The position numbers were made by a program, and so were the translations under genes. Under the pieces are notes generated by a model, which did no database searches, was not told the DNA's origin, and saw only the letters and a list, made by a program, of their open reading frames with translations. This document shows, piece after piece, positions 17,255 through 26,090 of a DNA stretch of 64,000 nt; positions within the stretch are counted from its first letter, which is position 1; every line of letters begins with the position of its first letter. Origin of the DNA: Pseudoalteromonas sp. P1-25 (lineage in GTDB: Bacteria > Pseudomonadota > Gammaproteobacteria > Enterobacterales > Alteromonadaceae); NCBI RefSeq assembly GCF_001401805.1, contig NZ_LKDW01000001.1, forward strand, positions 62,001-126,000, given 5' to 3'.

Positions 17255-17668
17255 ATGTTAACTATTTCAAATACTGTCACTATAGATGAATGGGAACTAG
17301 AGCTAACTGCTATTCGTTCGCAAGGTGCCGGTGGCCAAAACGTTAACAAAGTAGCCAGTGCCATTCATTTGCGCTTTGATATTAACCGCTCAAAGTTACC
17401 CGATTTTTACAAAGAACGACTATTAAAGCTAAACGACTCTCGAATCACCAAAGAGGGCGTAGTGGTAATTAAAGCTCAAAGCTTTCGCACCCAAGAGCTA
17501 AACCGGGAAGATGCACTAAAGCGTTTAAAAGATTTAATTTTAAGTGCAACTAAAGTAAATAAAGCCCGCCGTGCAACCAAACCAAGCCGCAGCTCTCAGC
17601 GAAAACGCATGGATAAAAAAACCAAGCACGGGCAAACCAAAGCCCTGCGCGGCAGCATTAAGTTTTAA
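17255..17668 (+). CDS. arfB: Alternative ribosome-rescue factor ArfB
   Basis: A stand-alone peptidyl-tRNA hydrolase that frees ribosomes stalled on mRNAs without stop codons. The release-factor catalytic motif GGQ is visible in IRSQGAGGQNVNKVASA at about residues 23-40. The C-terminal tail is strongly basic (KARRATKPSRSSQRKRMDKK and on), the part that enters the empty mRNA channel. The length of 137 aa fits ArfB/YaeJ (about 140). Single gene with its own promoter region. Confidence 0.95.
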   Translation: MLTISNTVTIDEWELELTAIRSQGAGGQNVNKVASAIHLRFDINRSKLPDFYKERLLKLNDSRITKEGVVVIKAQSFRTQELNREDALKRLKDLILSATKVNKARRATKPSRSSQRKRMDKKTKHGQTKALRGSIKF

Positions 17669-17746
17669 TTCTAAGTTTAAAAATATATAGCTCACAACAT
17701 TGAAAATTACGCCTACAGCTTTTATTTAGCCATAGGCGTCAGTGGG

Positions 17747-18796
17747 TTATTCGTAGGTATGATGACGAGTTGCACTAAAACGGTTTAATATATGATGCAT
17801 TATGTAAACTGCACATAAGCTTGCCACAATAGCCACTGCTACAGAGCTAAAGCGATACAGCGCGCTGTAAACTAAATCTTGCCCTGGGCCAAGAGAGTTG
17901 CCAAACAAAATACCAAAGGTAGTTAGTACGCCAAACCCTATGCCCGGAGCGCCGCCACCTATAATATGAAAGCGGCTAAACACAAACGAAAGCGTCCATA
18001 GTATAAGTACCGGAAACAATAAAAAATCGGTGTGGTTATATAATAACACTTGCGCTAACAACGCCGCATTACAGCCAATCAAAGTGCCAACAGCACGCTG
18101 CCAACCTGCCATACCTGCGGCTTTCCAGCACAAAGAAAACAATATAAGCACCGAAGATGCCTGCGCCGATATTGAATCTTGCAAATCAAGCACCTGAAAT
18201 ACTACAAACGAAAGCGTAGCGACCGTAGCGCACAGTAGTACCTCATGGCGAATACTCTCTTTTGCCTTTGCAGGTACCGCTCTCACGGCACGCGCGGTTA
18301 CATCAGGAAAAATACCGTGCATAGCAAAAGCGATAGCCGTAGAGAGTAGGGTTGCCAAACCATTACTTAAAATAAGTGGGTAAACACTACTTGTACCGGT
18401 TACATAGCTTGAAAAATGCAACTGAATAGATAACCCCACCACACCTAATGCGCCAAATAAAAAAGCCGCACCTGAGCTCATTTGATAAAACAAAAAGCAA
18501 AACGCTAAAAATACAATAATGGTCATTAAAACAGGTAAATGCGAAAACAAGCCCTGCATAATTAACACCATAGGAATACTAATGGCGGCACTGGCTAAAA
18601 ACTGGCGCACAATGTGTTTATTTAACACAGGCACTAAACCGAGTAGCAACATAGGGTAAACAGTAAAAAATATACCGTATGGCCAGTTCATTAACTTACT
18701 GATAGTAAACCCTAAGGTGCAACCGCCGGCTATGCGTAGCGCTTGGCGTAACCCATTTGAGTCTAATTGAGGTGCTTGGCTAACTGCTTGAGTCAT
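17747..18796 (-). CDS. DUF2955 inner-membrane protein (FUSC-like efflux component)
   Basis: A 349-residue membrane protein with about ten hydrophobic segments in two halves (for example FLASAAISIPMVLIMQGLF and ILWTLSFVFSRFHIIG), resembling the aromatic-acid exporter and FUSC-type permeases. DUF2955 proteins are regularly encoded after an HlyD-type adaptor, as here. It probably pumps an aromatic or toxic compound together with the adaptor. It is the last gene of the MarR-HlyD-DUF2955 operon, beginning 10 bp after the adaptor gene. Confidence 0.82.
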   Translation of the reverse strand: MTQAVSQAPQLDSNGLRQALRIAGGCTLGFTISKLMNWPYGIFFTVYPMLLLGLVPVLNKHIVRQFLASAAISIPMVLIMQGLFSHLPVLMTIIVFLAFCFLFYQMSSGAAFLFGALGVVGLSIQLHFSSYVTGTSSVYPLILSNGLATLLSTAIAFAMHGIFPDVTARAVRAVPAKAKESIRHEVLLCATVATLSFVVFQVLDLQDSISAQASSVLILFSLCWKAAGMAGWQRAVGTLIGCNAALLAQVLLYNHTDFLLFPVLILWTLSFVFSRFHIIGGGAPGIGFGVLTTFGILFGNSLGPGQDLVYSALYRFSSVAVAIVASLCAVYIMHHILNRFSATRHHTYE

Positions 18797-18806
18797 ACTC
18801 CCTCCA

Positions 18807-19871
18807 TCAATAAATGTAGTGTAACCAGCTAATAAACCTAATTTGCGCCGATGCTAACCACTGCCCAATTGTTGACTCTGGCAATAGTTGTACAGTAGCA
18901 CGTGCGCCACTTGGCATATTTGCAATTAATTTGGCGTTATTTGGCATCACTAAATGAATACGCTGACGCTGTGCATCGCGTACCCAACGATTACTGGTTT
19001 CGGTGCTACTTAGCGCGCCATTGGCGTTGAGTTGCCCATCGCTAACACCTGCCTCAAATGTGCTTATATACGCGTTGTAAACCTCACCTGGGCGGCTATC
19101 AAATACCACTCGTGCTTGGCTGCCAGGCTTCATATTGAGTAATGATTTTTCTCTAAAATCGGCAACTAGGTCGGCTTTGTTTGCCACAATAGCTAATAGC
19201 GGGCTACCGGTTACAGCATATGCGCCGTCAAGAAGTTGTAAGTTAGACACCACACCCGCACTTAGCGCACGTACTTGGGTGTAGGATAAGTTAAGCTCAG
19301 CCTGTGCTAATTGGTTTGCAGCGTGGCGAAGCGCTAAATTTTGCGCACCGCTTTCGCCACGGGCAAGTACAGCCTCGGCCAATTGCGCTTCTAATGAGGC
19401 GACATTTGATTTACTTGCTTCAAAGTTAGCTTTAATGCTTTCAAGCTCTTGCTCAGAAATAGAGCGTTGCTTATATAATGCTTCGCCACGATTATTGAGT
19501 AATTGCTGTTCGTGTAGCTTTGCTTTGGCCGCCGAAATTTGCGCCTCAAGTGCTTTTACGTTGGTATCTAGGCGTTTGTTTTGTAATTTGGCGTCGTCGA
19601 GGGCGAGCTGTGCTTGCTCTAGTGCTAATTTATACGGTTTTGGGTCTATTTCAAATAGTACATCGCCCGCTTTTACAGTTTGGTTATTAGCTACTAATAC
19701 GTTAGTTACACGGCCACTTATTTGCGGTGCTATTTGCACAACAGGGTGATAAACCCGTGCCTGTGGTGTTACCGGCATGAACATGTCGGCCATTAAATAA
19801 TAAATAAATACAATTACAAAAGCCCCTAATGAGAGCCTTACATAACGTGTAAATTTTTGATCCGGGGTCAT
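18807..19871 (-). CDS. HlyD-family membrane-fusion (periplasmic adaptor) protein
   Basis: A 354-residue adaptor. An N-terminal membrane anchor (about 13-28, LSLGAFVIVFIYYLMADMF) is followed by the lipoyl half-motif VVQIAPQISGRVTNVLVANNQTVKAGDVLFEIDP. A coiled-coil hairpin occupies about 75-190 (ALEAQISAAKAKLHEQQLL onward), then the second lipoyl half and a beta-barrel. It bridges the inner-membrane partner to an outer-membrane channel. No TolC-type gene is nearby. It lies 8 bp after the marR gene, in one operon. Confidence 0.9.
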   Translation of the reverse strand: MTPDQKFTRYVRLSLGAFVIVFIYYLMADMFMPVTPQARVYHPVVQIAPQISGRVTNVLVANNQTVKAGDVLFEIDPKPYKLALEQAQLALDDAKLQNKRLDTNVKALEAQISAAKAKLHEQQLLNNRGEALYKQRSISEQELESIKANFEASKSNVASLEAQLAEAVLARGESGAQNLALRHAANQLAQAELNLSYTQVRALSAGVVSNLQLLDGAYAVTGSPLLAIVANKADLVADFREKSLLNMKPGSQARVVFDSRPGEVYNAYISTFEAGVSDGQLNANGALSSTETSNRWVRDAQRQRIHLVMPNNAKLIANMPSGARATVQLLPESTIGQWLASAQIRFISWLHYIY

Positions 19872-19879
19872 TACGTGCT

Positions 19880-20353
19880 TTACCCTTTAACTTGGTTTTG
19901 AATACAGTTTAGTGCGTTTTTTTCTATTTCAACTATGCCTCGCGCGAGTGCGTCGAGCTGCTCAGTGCTTAAACCGCTGTAAAGCTGGCTTTTAATATCA
20001 ACGAGCTTTTTGTTTAGCGACTGTAAAACAGAGCCGCCTTTATTAGTAAAGTAAATCTTTTTACTGCGTTTATCGTGCTCATCTACTTTACGGGTAATTA
20101 ATTGCTGCTCTTCTAATTGTTTTAATGTGCGGGTAAGAGAGGGCATTTCTATCCCTAAGCTATTAGCAAGCTCAAGTTGTGTTAATCCTTCGCCATGCAT
20201 ATCAATATGCATGAGGGCGGTCCAACGTGATTGCGTAAGTCCTAAGGGCTCTACTGCGATGGTAACTGCTTCGCGGCATAGCCTATGAACCCGGCCCATA
20301 TTACCAATTAAGGTTAAATCGAGCGTTTCGTGAAAAGGTTTTTGAGTCGTCAT
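19880..20353 (-). CDS. MarR-family transcriptional regulator
   Basis: The ATG at 20353 is preferred to the GTG codons at 20359 and 20356, because the ribosome site GGAG (20362-20359) overlaps the first GTG and is well spaced from the ATG. The 157-residue protein has the winged helix-turn-helix LTQLELANSLGIEMPSLTRTLKQLEEQQLI and wing KVDEHDKRSKKIYFTNKG with the conserved DxRxK pattern. It should repress the efflux operon it starts and release DNA on binding the exported compound. Two palindromic operators lie just upstream. Confidence 0.9.
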   Translation of the reverse strand: MTTQKPFHETLDLTLIGNMGRVHRLCREAVTIAVEPLGLTQSRWTALMHIDMHGEGLTQLELANSLGIEMPSLTRTLKQLEEQQLITRKVDEHDKRSKKIYFTNKGGSVLQSLNKKLVDIKSQLYSGLSTEQLDALARGIVEIEKNALNCIQNQVKG

Positions 20354-20365
20354 CACCACTCCAAA

Positions 20366-20409
20366 TTAGTTAGCATGCTAAGCATTTTAACATTAGTTAG
20401 CGTGCTAAG
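20366..20409 (-). promoter_or_regulatory. Tandem MarR operators
   Basis: Two copies of TTAG-TTAGC-R-TGCTAAG, with palindromic cores TTAGCATGCTAA (20370-20381) and TTAGCGTGCTAA (20397-20408), spaced 27 bp start to start. They lie 17-55 bp before the marR start. The spacing suggests two dimers bound at related helical faces. Confidence 0.7.
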
Positions 20410-20473
20410 TAAATGCGAGGTATTTTTCAAAATAAAACAGCCCCAAAACTGGGGCTAAGTAAATTCTGTACGT

Positions 20474-21358
20474 TTAAAAATTAAGAAGGTTAGCAGGGGA
20501 GTATTGGTCGGTCAGTATTTTGGTATTAGCAGGCCAGTTTTGGTTGTTTTTGGTGCTTTGCATATAGGTGCTTATTGCTTTTATATCTACATCGTATTTT
20601 TTTAAACGTGGCGCAAGGGCTTTAATACGCTTGTTAAGTTGCGCCTGGGTTGGCATAGTTTTAACGCCTGCTAAAATAATACGGTTAGAGCGGTTAGGGC
20701 GGCTTACGTTTATAAAGTCACCAAATACGCTATGGTACGTTGCCGACTCGTGCACGTATAACTTGCTGCTCGAAAACGTATTAGCTGCAATAACACCGCC
20801 TTCGGCCAGCACGCTTTTAACTTCTTCAAAAAACTCTTTAGTAAGCAAATGCTCTGGAATGTAGTCGCCATTGAATGCATCAAGAATAATCCAGTCGTAC
20901 TTTTGCTTTTTAATAGCGGCGCGTTTAATAAATATACGGCCGTCTTGGACGCTTGATGTAACGTTGTCGGATTCTATAAAATTAAAATAATCGCGGGCTA
21001 CTTTTAAAACGGCTGGGTCTATTTCAACATTATGAATTTTAGCCGCAGGGTAAAGCTCATGAATAACATTAGAAAGTGTCCCGCCACCTAGTCCTATAAT
21101 AAGCACGTTTTTGGGATTTTCGGTTACTAACAAACTGGCAAAAGTAAGCTTGGTGTAGTTAAAAACCAGTTTGTCGGGGTCGTTTTTATACATGCAGCTT
21201 TGGCTGGTTTGGCTACTTTTTGTATTAAATTTTAAGCAGCGTAAGTCACGAGTTTCATCAACAATAATATTGCGATATAAAGAGCGCTCCTCGTGTATTA
21301 CATTGCTTAGCGCCGCGGTTGAGAACACACTGACAACTAAGAGCAAATATTTAAGCAT
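20474..21358 (-). CDS. Spermidine-synthase-like methyltransferase-fold protein
   Basis: A 294-residue protein with an N-terminal hydrophobic leader (MLKYLLLVVSVFSTAALS). The spermidine-synthase core follows: VLIIGLGGGTLSNVI (cofactor loop), HNVEIDPAVLKVARDYF, then SVQDGRIFI and DWIILDAFNGDYIPEHLLT. It corresponds to the soluble half of the fused membrane/spermidine-synthase proteins; here the membrane half is a separate upstream gene overlapping by 8 bp. Whether it makes a polyamine is uncertain, since these proteins often lack proven activity. The leader suggests the domain is exported or membrane-tethered. Confidence 0.82.
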   Translation of the reverse strand: MLKYLLLVVSVFSTAALSNVIHEERSLYRNIIVDETRDLRCLKFNTKSSQTSQSCMYKNDPDKLVFNYTKLTFASLLVTENPKNVLIIGLGGGTLSNVIHELYPAAKIHNVEIDPAVLKVARDYFNFIESDNVTSSVQDGRIFIKRAAIKKQKYDWIILDAFNGDYIPEHLLTKEFFEEVKSVLAEGGVIAANTFSSSKLYVHESATYHSVFGDFINVSRPNRSNRIILAGVKTMPTQAQLNKRIKALAPRLKKYDVDIKAISTYMQSTKNNQNWPANTKILTDQYSPANLLNF

Positions 21359-21974
21359 GAGCCAACTCCTTATTACCTGCCAAGCTATTAATAGCTATAG
21401 CTAGTACGCCAAGTAAACCAAGCGTAGAAGCAAACGCGCTAATTATAGTATTTACATCAAACGCCAGTACAAAGTAAAACGAGGTAATAATAGTGCCAAG
21501 AGCACTACCTAGCGTGCTTACAAAATATAAAATACCCGCCACTTGTCCGCTTTTTTCGCTATCGGTAACTAACAAACGCACCGAGTAAGGCGAGATCATG
21601 CCTAAAATTACCGTTGGAACAAAAAATAAAGCTGTAGAGGCAAGCAATGAACCATAGCGTGTGTCTTCAATGTGGGTAAAAATAAATTCCATTATTGGTT
21701 GCGAAAACAGCGCAATAGGCACCACCATAATACTGGCGGTTAAAAATATTAAACCATACTTTGTAAGCGATGCATTTTTAGTACTGAGCTTACCACCCAG
21801 TAAATAACCAAAAGAAAGGCTAAGCATAAATACGGTAATTATACTGCCCCAAATATGCACACTACTGCCAAAAAAAGGCGCTAATATGCGCCCACCTAAA
21901 AGCTCAATACCCATAATGCAAAAACCACTGCAAAAGGCTAAAAAGTAAATTAATGCGTTTGTTTTTATGCTCAT
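21351..21974 (-). CDS. Membrane half of split spermidine-synthase-like system
   Basis: A 207-residue membrane protein with about six hydrophobic segments. The start ALIYFLAFCSGFCIMGIELLGGRILAPFFG contains the E-L-x-GGR-x-LAP-FFG text typical of the N-terminal domain of fused MFS/spermidine-synthase proteins. It is the first gene of a two-gene operon; its last 8 bp overlap the synthase-like gene. In many bacteria the two parts are one polypeptide, so this looks like gene fission or the ancestral split form. The transported or sensed substrate is unknown. Confidence 0.8.
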   Translation of the reverse strand: MSIKTNALIYFLAFCSGFCIMGIELLGGRILAPFFGSSVHIWGSIITVFMLSLSFGYLLGGKLSTKNASLTKYGLIFLTASIMVVPIALFSQPIMEFIFTHIEDTRYGSLLASTALFFVPTVILGMISPYSVRLLVTDSEKSGQVAGILYFVSTLGSALGTIITSFYFVLAFDVNTIISAFASTLGLLGVLAIAINSLAGNKELAHA

Positions 21975-22091
21975 AAAATTATCGTTATGTAACCTAAATA
22001 GAACACCATACTAACGTGATGTATACAAAGCTGCTAATGCAATTTTTAAATTCAAAAAAGTCTTTTTGTTATAAAGTAACACATGCTAAAC

Positions 22092-22114
22092 TTATCGTTA
22101 TAATATCACATTTG
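22092..22114 (+). promoter_or_regulatory. Zur-like box over the -10 of the TonB receptor gene
   Basis: TTATCGTTATAATATCACATTTG matches the gammaproteobacterial Zur consensus GAAATGTTATAWTATAACATTTC at 17 of 23 positions, with an unbroken GTTATAATAT core. A TATAAT -10 (22099-22104) lies inside it and GTAACA (22076-22081) could be the -35. It suggests zinc control of the receptor, but two symmetric mismatches make this uncertain. Confidence 0.45.
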
Positions 22115-22133
22115 TTTATTCTCTATTATCATC

Positions 22134-24215
22134 ATGAAGTACTCTTTAATTTACTTAGCCTGTTTGGGCATTAGTGCGCAAACACTTGCACAAGCGCAAA
22201 CCGACGAAATTGAAAAAATATCGGTTACTTATAAACAAGCATACCGTGGCGACATTCCTCAAAAGCAAATGCCGCAATCTATTGTAAGTGTTAGCAGTGC
22301 TGCGCTTGATCAAAAAGGCATTACTGAATTACAAGACGCGCTTGATTTTTCGGCGAGTATTTCTCGCAAAAATAACAGCGGTGCATTATGGGATAGCTTT
22401 TCTATTCGTGGCCTTTCGGGTAACGAAAACATGCCATCGGGCTATTTAATTAATGGCTTTAGCGGTGGGCGTGGTTTTAGCGGCCCGCGTGATGTATCCA
22501 ACATTGAATATATAGAGGTTTTAAAAGGCCCGGGTTCAGCACTTTATGGACGCTCAGAGCCCGGCGGTACTGTTAATATTGTGACTAAAAAGCCACAGTT
22601 TGATTCTCAAGGTGAGCTAAAACTAAGCTTAGGCAACGACAGCTTTAACCGTATTGAAGGCGATTACACAAGCGGCATTAACGATACCACTGCGTTTAGA
22701 ATTAATGGCGCGTGGCAAGATAGCGACAGCTACCGCGATGAGGTGTACACCAATAAAAAGGTGATTACGCCGTCTGTTTATCATCAAATAAACGCATCGA
22801 CCAGTGTGACTTATGAGTTTGAATACGTAGATTTAGCCCAGCTATTTGACCGTGGCGTTGTTGTTCTTAATAACGATTTTAACACCGTACCAAACTCGCG
22901 CTATTTAGGTAATCCAAACGATGGCGACACGCAGGTGTATTCGCGCGGTCATCAAATTACATTAAATCATGACATTAACGACGAATGGTCACTTGTTATA
23001 GGTGCAAACTATCGCAGCTCTACATTAACGGGGTTTTCGTCGGATGCTGAGCTTTCGCCGTCGCGCCAATCGTTATTTGACGATGGCCGCACACTTACTC
23101 GCCAACAGCGCTATCGCGACTACGAAGTAGAAGACACAAGCGTTAAATTTGAAGTTAGCGGCAGTGTAGATACAGCAGGCATTACGCACCACTTATTAAT
23201 AGGTGCCGATGCATATAAATACGATTTACGTACAGCGCTTTCACGCTACCGTGGCGGTAATGGTACCTATACTGTTGATATTTTTGAGCCAAACTACGAT
23301 GTTGAACGCCCAGCAGTTAGCTTGCTTTACGAAAACGACGAAGAGCAAAACGCATACGGTATTTATGTTCAAGACCAAATGGATATTACCGACAAATTTA
23401 AGCTATTAGTTGGCCTAAGGTTTGACAGCGTTGACCAAGACATTTTAGAAACCAACAGCGGCGTGTTTTCAACCAGCTCTGAAAGCCAAGTAAGCCCGCG
23501 CGTTGGCGTAGTATACGAGCTAAGTAATGCATTAACGTTATACAGTAGTTACTCAGAAGGCTTTTTACCACTGAGTGGCACTGATGCAAGCGGCGACCCG
23601 TTTGGCTTTGAATACAGCGACTCGTTTGAAGTTGGCGCTAAGTTTGAGTACCTAGGCGTAAACGGTACTGTGGCTATTTTTGACGCGTCTAAAAGTAATA
23701 TGTTAGTGGCAGACCCTGTAAACGTTGGTTTTTCAGCCCCTATTGGTAAAGCCGATAGCAAAGGGTTTGAGCTTGATTTAAACACCTATATTACTGATGC
23801 AACCGCGTTTAACTTATCGTACGCCTATATAGATGCCACCACAGCAAACGACATTATTAATGCCGATTGGGGCGTACCAATTGAAAAAGGCAGCCCGCTG
23901 GTTAATGTGCCAAAAAATAACCTAAACCTTACGCTTAGCCATCAAACAGCATTAATGGGCAAAGAGCTAGAGTTTGGCGCAAGTTACCAATACACAAGTA
24001 GCCGTTTAGGTGATGCCGCCGATTTAAGTTTTAGGCTACCAAGCTACCAATTAGTAGGCGTGTTTGGCAACGTAAACTTAACCGAGCAAACCGAGCTTAG
24101 TATCAGTGTTAATAACATTTTTGATGAAGATTACGCCGAAAGCAGCTACAACGCTTTATGGGTTTACCCAGGTGCGCCAACTCAATTTAAAATGTCGTTA
24201 GCGTATAATTTTTAA
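22134..24215 (+). CDS. TonB-dependent outer-membrane receptor
   Basis: A 693-residue receptor. The signal peptide ends near LAQAQT. A short TonB-box-like stretch (DEIEKISVTYKQ) follows, then the plug domain (PQSIVSVSSAALDQKG, SIRGLSGNENMPSG, EVLKGPGSALYGRSEPGGTVNIVTKKP) and a long beta-barrel ending in the aromatic YNF that the Bam machine recognises. The plug text is that of siderophore receptors (FhuE/FpvA group). However, the Zur-like box over its promoter leaves open a zinc-chelate substrate. It is monocistronic, ends at the hairpin 24242-24275 and is convergent with a LysR gene. Confidence 0.9.
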   Translation: MKYSLIYLACLGISAQTLAQAQTDEIEKISVTYKQAYRGDIPQKQMPQSIVSVSSAALDQKGITELQDALDFSASISRKNNSGALWDSFSIRGLSGNENMPSGYLINGFSGGRGFSGPRDVSNIEYIEVLKGPGSALYGRSEPGGTVNIVTKKPQFDSQGELKLSLGNDSFNRIEGDYTSGINDTTAFRINGAWQDSDSYRDEVYTNKKVITPSVYHQINASTSVTYEFEYVDLAQLFDRGVVVLNNDFNTVPNSRYLGNPNDGDTQVYSRGHQITLNHDINDEWSLVIGANYRSSTLTGFSSDAELSPSRQSLFDDGRTLTRQQRYRDYEVEDTSVKFEVSGSVDTAGITHHLLIGADAYKYDLRTALSRYRGGNGTYTVDIFEPNYDVERPAVSLLYENDEEQNAYGIYVQDQMDITDKFKLLVGLRFDSVDQDILETNSGVFSTSSESQVSPRVGVVYELSNALTLYSSYSEGFLPLSGTDASGDPFGFEYSDSFEVGAKFEYLGVNGTVAIFDASKSNMLVADPVNVGFSAPIGKADSKGFELDLNTYITDATAFNLSYAYIDATTANDIINADWGVPIEKGSPLVNVPKNNLNLTLSHQTALMGKELEFGASYQYTSSRLGDAADLSFRLPSYQLVGVFGNVNLTEQTELSISVNNIFDEDYAESSYNALWVYPGAPTQFKMSLAYNF

Positions 24216-24241
24216 TAGCTAGCAAATTAAAGTTTTCATCC

Positions 24242-24275
24242 TAAAGCGTCTTAATGTAGTGGTTAAGGCGCTTTA
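24242..24275. terminator. Terminator between convergent TonB receptor and LysR genes
   Basis: TAAAGCGTCTTAA (24242-24254) and TTAAGGCGCTTTA (24263-24275) pair over 13 bp with one G-U, followed by TATTTTT. The A/T flanks suit use in both directions. Confidence 0.75.
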
Positions 24276-24292
24276 TATTTTTAAGCGCTTTT

Positions 24293-25168
24293 TTATAAAG
24301 AATGCATAAGTTTATTAAGCCAACCATCGGCCTTTGAGGGTTTGTATATCATTACAATGCTTTCACTGTAGTGACTGTTAACCCCCTTTACAGTTAATTT
24401 TGTAAGCCCTAAATCATCAATCACAAAGTTTGGTAAATACGCCAACGCCAAGCCACTTTGCACAACCTCTATTAACGCACTGTAGTCGCTACATCTAAAA
24501 ACAATATTGCGCGGGGCTATTTCATCTTGCCAGCCGTCGGAGCCTATACCTTGCTCTAAGCCGCATAACGGTGAAAACAAAGGGCATGCAAAAGCCGTCT
24601 GCAGTAATTGGTTTTTACTAAGCGTTAATACCCCTTTTTGAACTAGCTGATGCGAAGTGTGCGCAGCCACACTAAACCCAGTATAAAATACATCAACCGC
24701 CACTAAATTACTATGTGAGCTATTATTTAGTGCCTCGCGAGTAACTAGCGCAATATGCGCCGAGCCAGACGCAACTTGGCTTATGGCTTCACCTTCAAAT
24801 ACATTATTAATACGCACCGAGCAGGGCAGGTTACTAAGAGGGGTAAGCAGCTTTTTAAGGCCACTTTTAAGTAACATGGCAGGGCCTGCAATAACCGCAT
24901 TAAATTTATGATTATCACTTTTAAAACGGCTAGTGAGCTGCTGGTAATTATGAACTAAATCGCTACTGTGCTTAACAAACTCTTTGCCTTTATCATTAAG
25001 TACTAAGGTTTTACCCACACGGTTAAACAGCTCTGTGGCTAAATTTGCCTCAACCTTTTTTAGCGTTTTAGACAGCGCTCCTGGGGTAATATTAAAATGT
25101 TTAGCGGTTGTATGCAGATTTTGCGAACCCGCCATATGTATTACTTTTTCAATGTCATCTAAATGCAT
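24293..25168 (-). CDS. LysR-family transcriptional regulator
   Basis: A 291-residue regulator. The N-terminal helix-turn-helix is LHTTAKHFNITPGALSKTLKKVEANLATELFNR at about 17-50, and the rest is the effector-binding domain with SGLALAYLPNFVIDDLGL near 240. It is convergent with the TonB receptor gene and divergent from the exported protein gene at 25276, which is the more likely target by the usual LysR arrangement. A copy of the 17-bp palindrome lies inside the gene at 24376-24392. The inducer is unknown. Confidence 0.88.
   Translation of the reverse strand: MHLDDIEKVIHMAGSQNLHTTAKHFNITPGALSKTLKKVEANLATELFNRVGKTLVLNDKGKEFVKHSSDLVHNYQQLTSRFKSDNHKFNAVIAGPAMLLKSGLKKLLTPLSNLPCSVRINNVFEGEAISQVASGSAHIALVTREALNNSSHSNLVAVDVFYTGFSVAAHTSHQLVQKGVLTLSKNQLLQTAFACPLFSPLCGLEQGIGSDGWQDEIAPRNIVFRCSDYSALIEVVQSGLALAYLPNFVIDDLGLTKLTVKGVNSHYSESIVMIYKPSKADGWLNKLMHSL
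24376..24392. repeat. 17-bp palindromic repeat, copy 5 (inside lysR gene)
   Basis: TGTTAACCCCCTTTACA, one mismatch in the left arm, followed by GTTAA as in other copies. It lies near the 3' end of the LysR coding sequence. Confidence 0.4.
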
Positions 25169-25275
25169 AGCGCCAAGCCGTATTAATTAAAAAGAAACAA
25201 CTAGCTACTTATTATCGATTATTTATACATAAAAACCAGCTTATAGTAGCGCTATATTTATTTTTGAGCATTAAC

Positions 25276-25956
25276 ATGAAATACATACTGCTATTTTTTA
25301 TTTTATTTTCAAGCTCAGCGCTTGCAAATACACCTCAACAAAACACGCATAACACACACAAAGCCCACAGCTACGTGGGATTTCATGGTATGGCGCTTAT
25401 ATTAGCGGGCGATAAAGTACTGGCTAGCCACATGCCGTTATACGCCCCTCCACACGACTACCAAATTGTGTATGAAGTAACTACAGATGACACCCACTTT
25501 AATACAATCAAAAGTGTTTTAAAAAAAGCAGCAAACGAGCAAGGTCAGATCACTATTTTACCCACCAAATTTGATTTGAACTTATTAATAAATAAAAAGA
25601 CACCCACCTTAAATGTAACTGTATTTAACGGGCATTTTGAGCGCGGTGGCAACGCATTGTTTGCAACAAAGTTAACGTTTAAAAAACCGTTATATGTGAA
25701 AAAACTCGCTATAACTAAACCCAAAAAAACAGAGTTTGATTTAATAAAGGTTTCAGCAACGCAAGGCTTGGTAATTCATAAAATACAAAGCAAGCCAAGC
25801 TATGACTCAATAAGCTTAGTACCTTTGCGAAATGGTAAATATAACGCAGAGTTAAAGTGTCATACTGCGATAAATACTGCACTTAAAAGTAAGCTAGAGG
25901 CCTGTTTTAAAAATGCGCCGAGTTATTTAGAAACCCGAGACTTTACAGTTTTATAA
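25276..25956 (+). CDS. Exported protein of unknown function
   Basis: The ATG at 25276 is chosen over an upstream TTG because it starts a clean signal peptide (MKYILLFFILFSSSALA, cut before NTPQ). The 226-residue mature protein has a His-rich beginning (NTHNTHKAHSYVGFHGMALI) containing GFHGMALI-x-AGDK-x2-ASHMPLY, which I have seen in uncharacterised marine exported proteins. Two cysteines near the C-terminus (CHTAINT, LEACFKNA) could pair. It may bind a metal or chaperone an envelope component. It lies divergent from the LysR gene and contains two GACACCCA copies. Confidence 0.65.
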   Translation: MKYILLFFILFSSSALANTPQQNTHNTHKAHSYVGFHGMALILAGDKVLASHMPLYAPPHDYQIVYEVTTDDTHFNTIKSVLKKAANEQGQITILPTKFDLNLLINKKTPTLNVTVFNGHFERGGNALFATKLTFKKPLYVKKLAITKPKKTEFDLIKVSATQGLVIHKIQSKPSYDSISLVPLRNGKYNAELKCHTAINTALKSKLEACFKNAPSYLETRDFTVL

Positions 25957-26013
25957 AGTGTAACTATTTAGTAAGTTTAAGATGATGAAGAGCTAAAAGT
26001 TTACATTTACAAT

Positions 26014-26021
26014 GACACCCA
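26014..26021 (-). repeat. GACACCCA inverted foot upstream of the transposase
   Basis: GACACCCA is the reverse complement of the TGGGTGTC motif repeated downstream of the transposase. Two further copies in the same orientation lie at 25489-25496 and 25599-25606, inside the preceding gene, where they may be chance. Confidence 0.45.
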
Positions 26022-26090
26022 CTGTTAATTTTGTACTTTAGCCATTTAGCAACTAAAATTTATTTAGCTTAATAAACAAACAGGCGCTAC

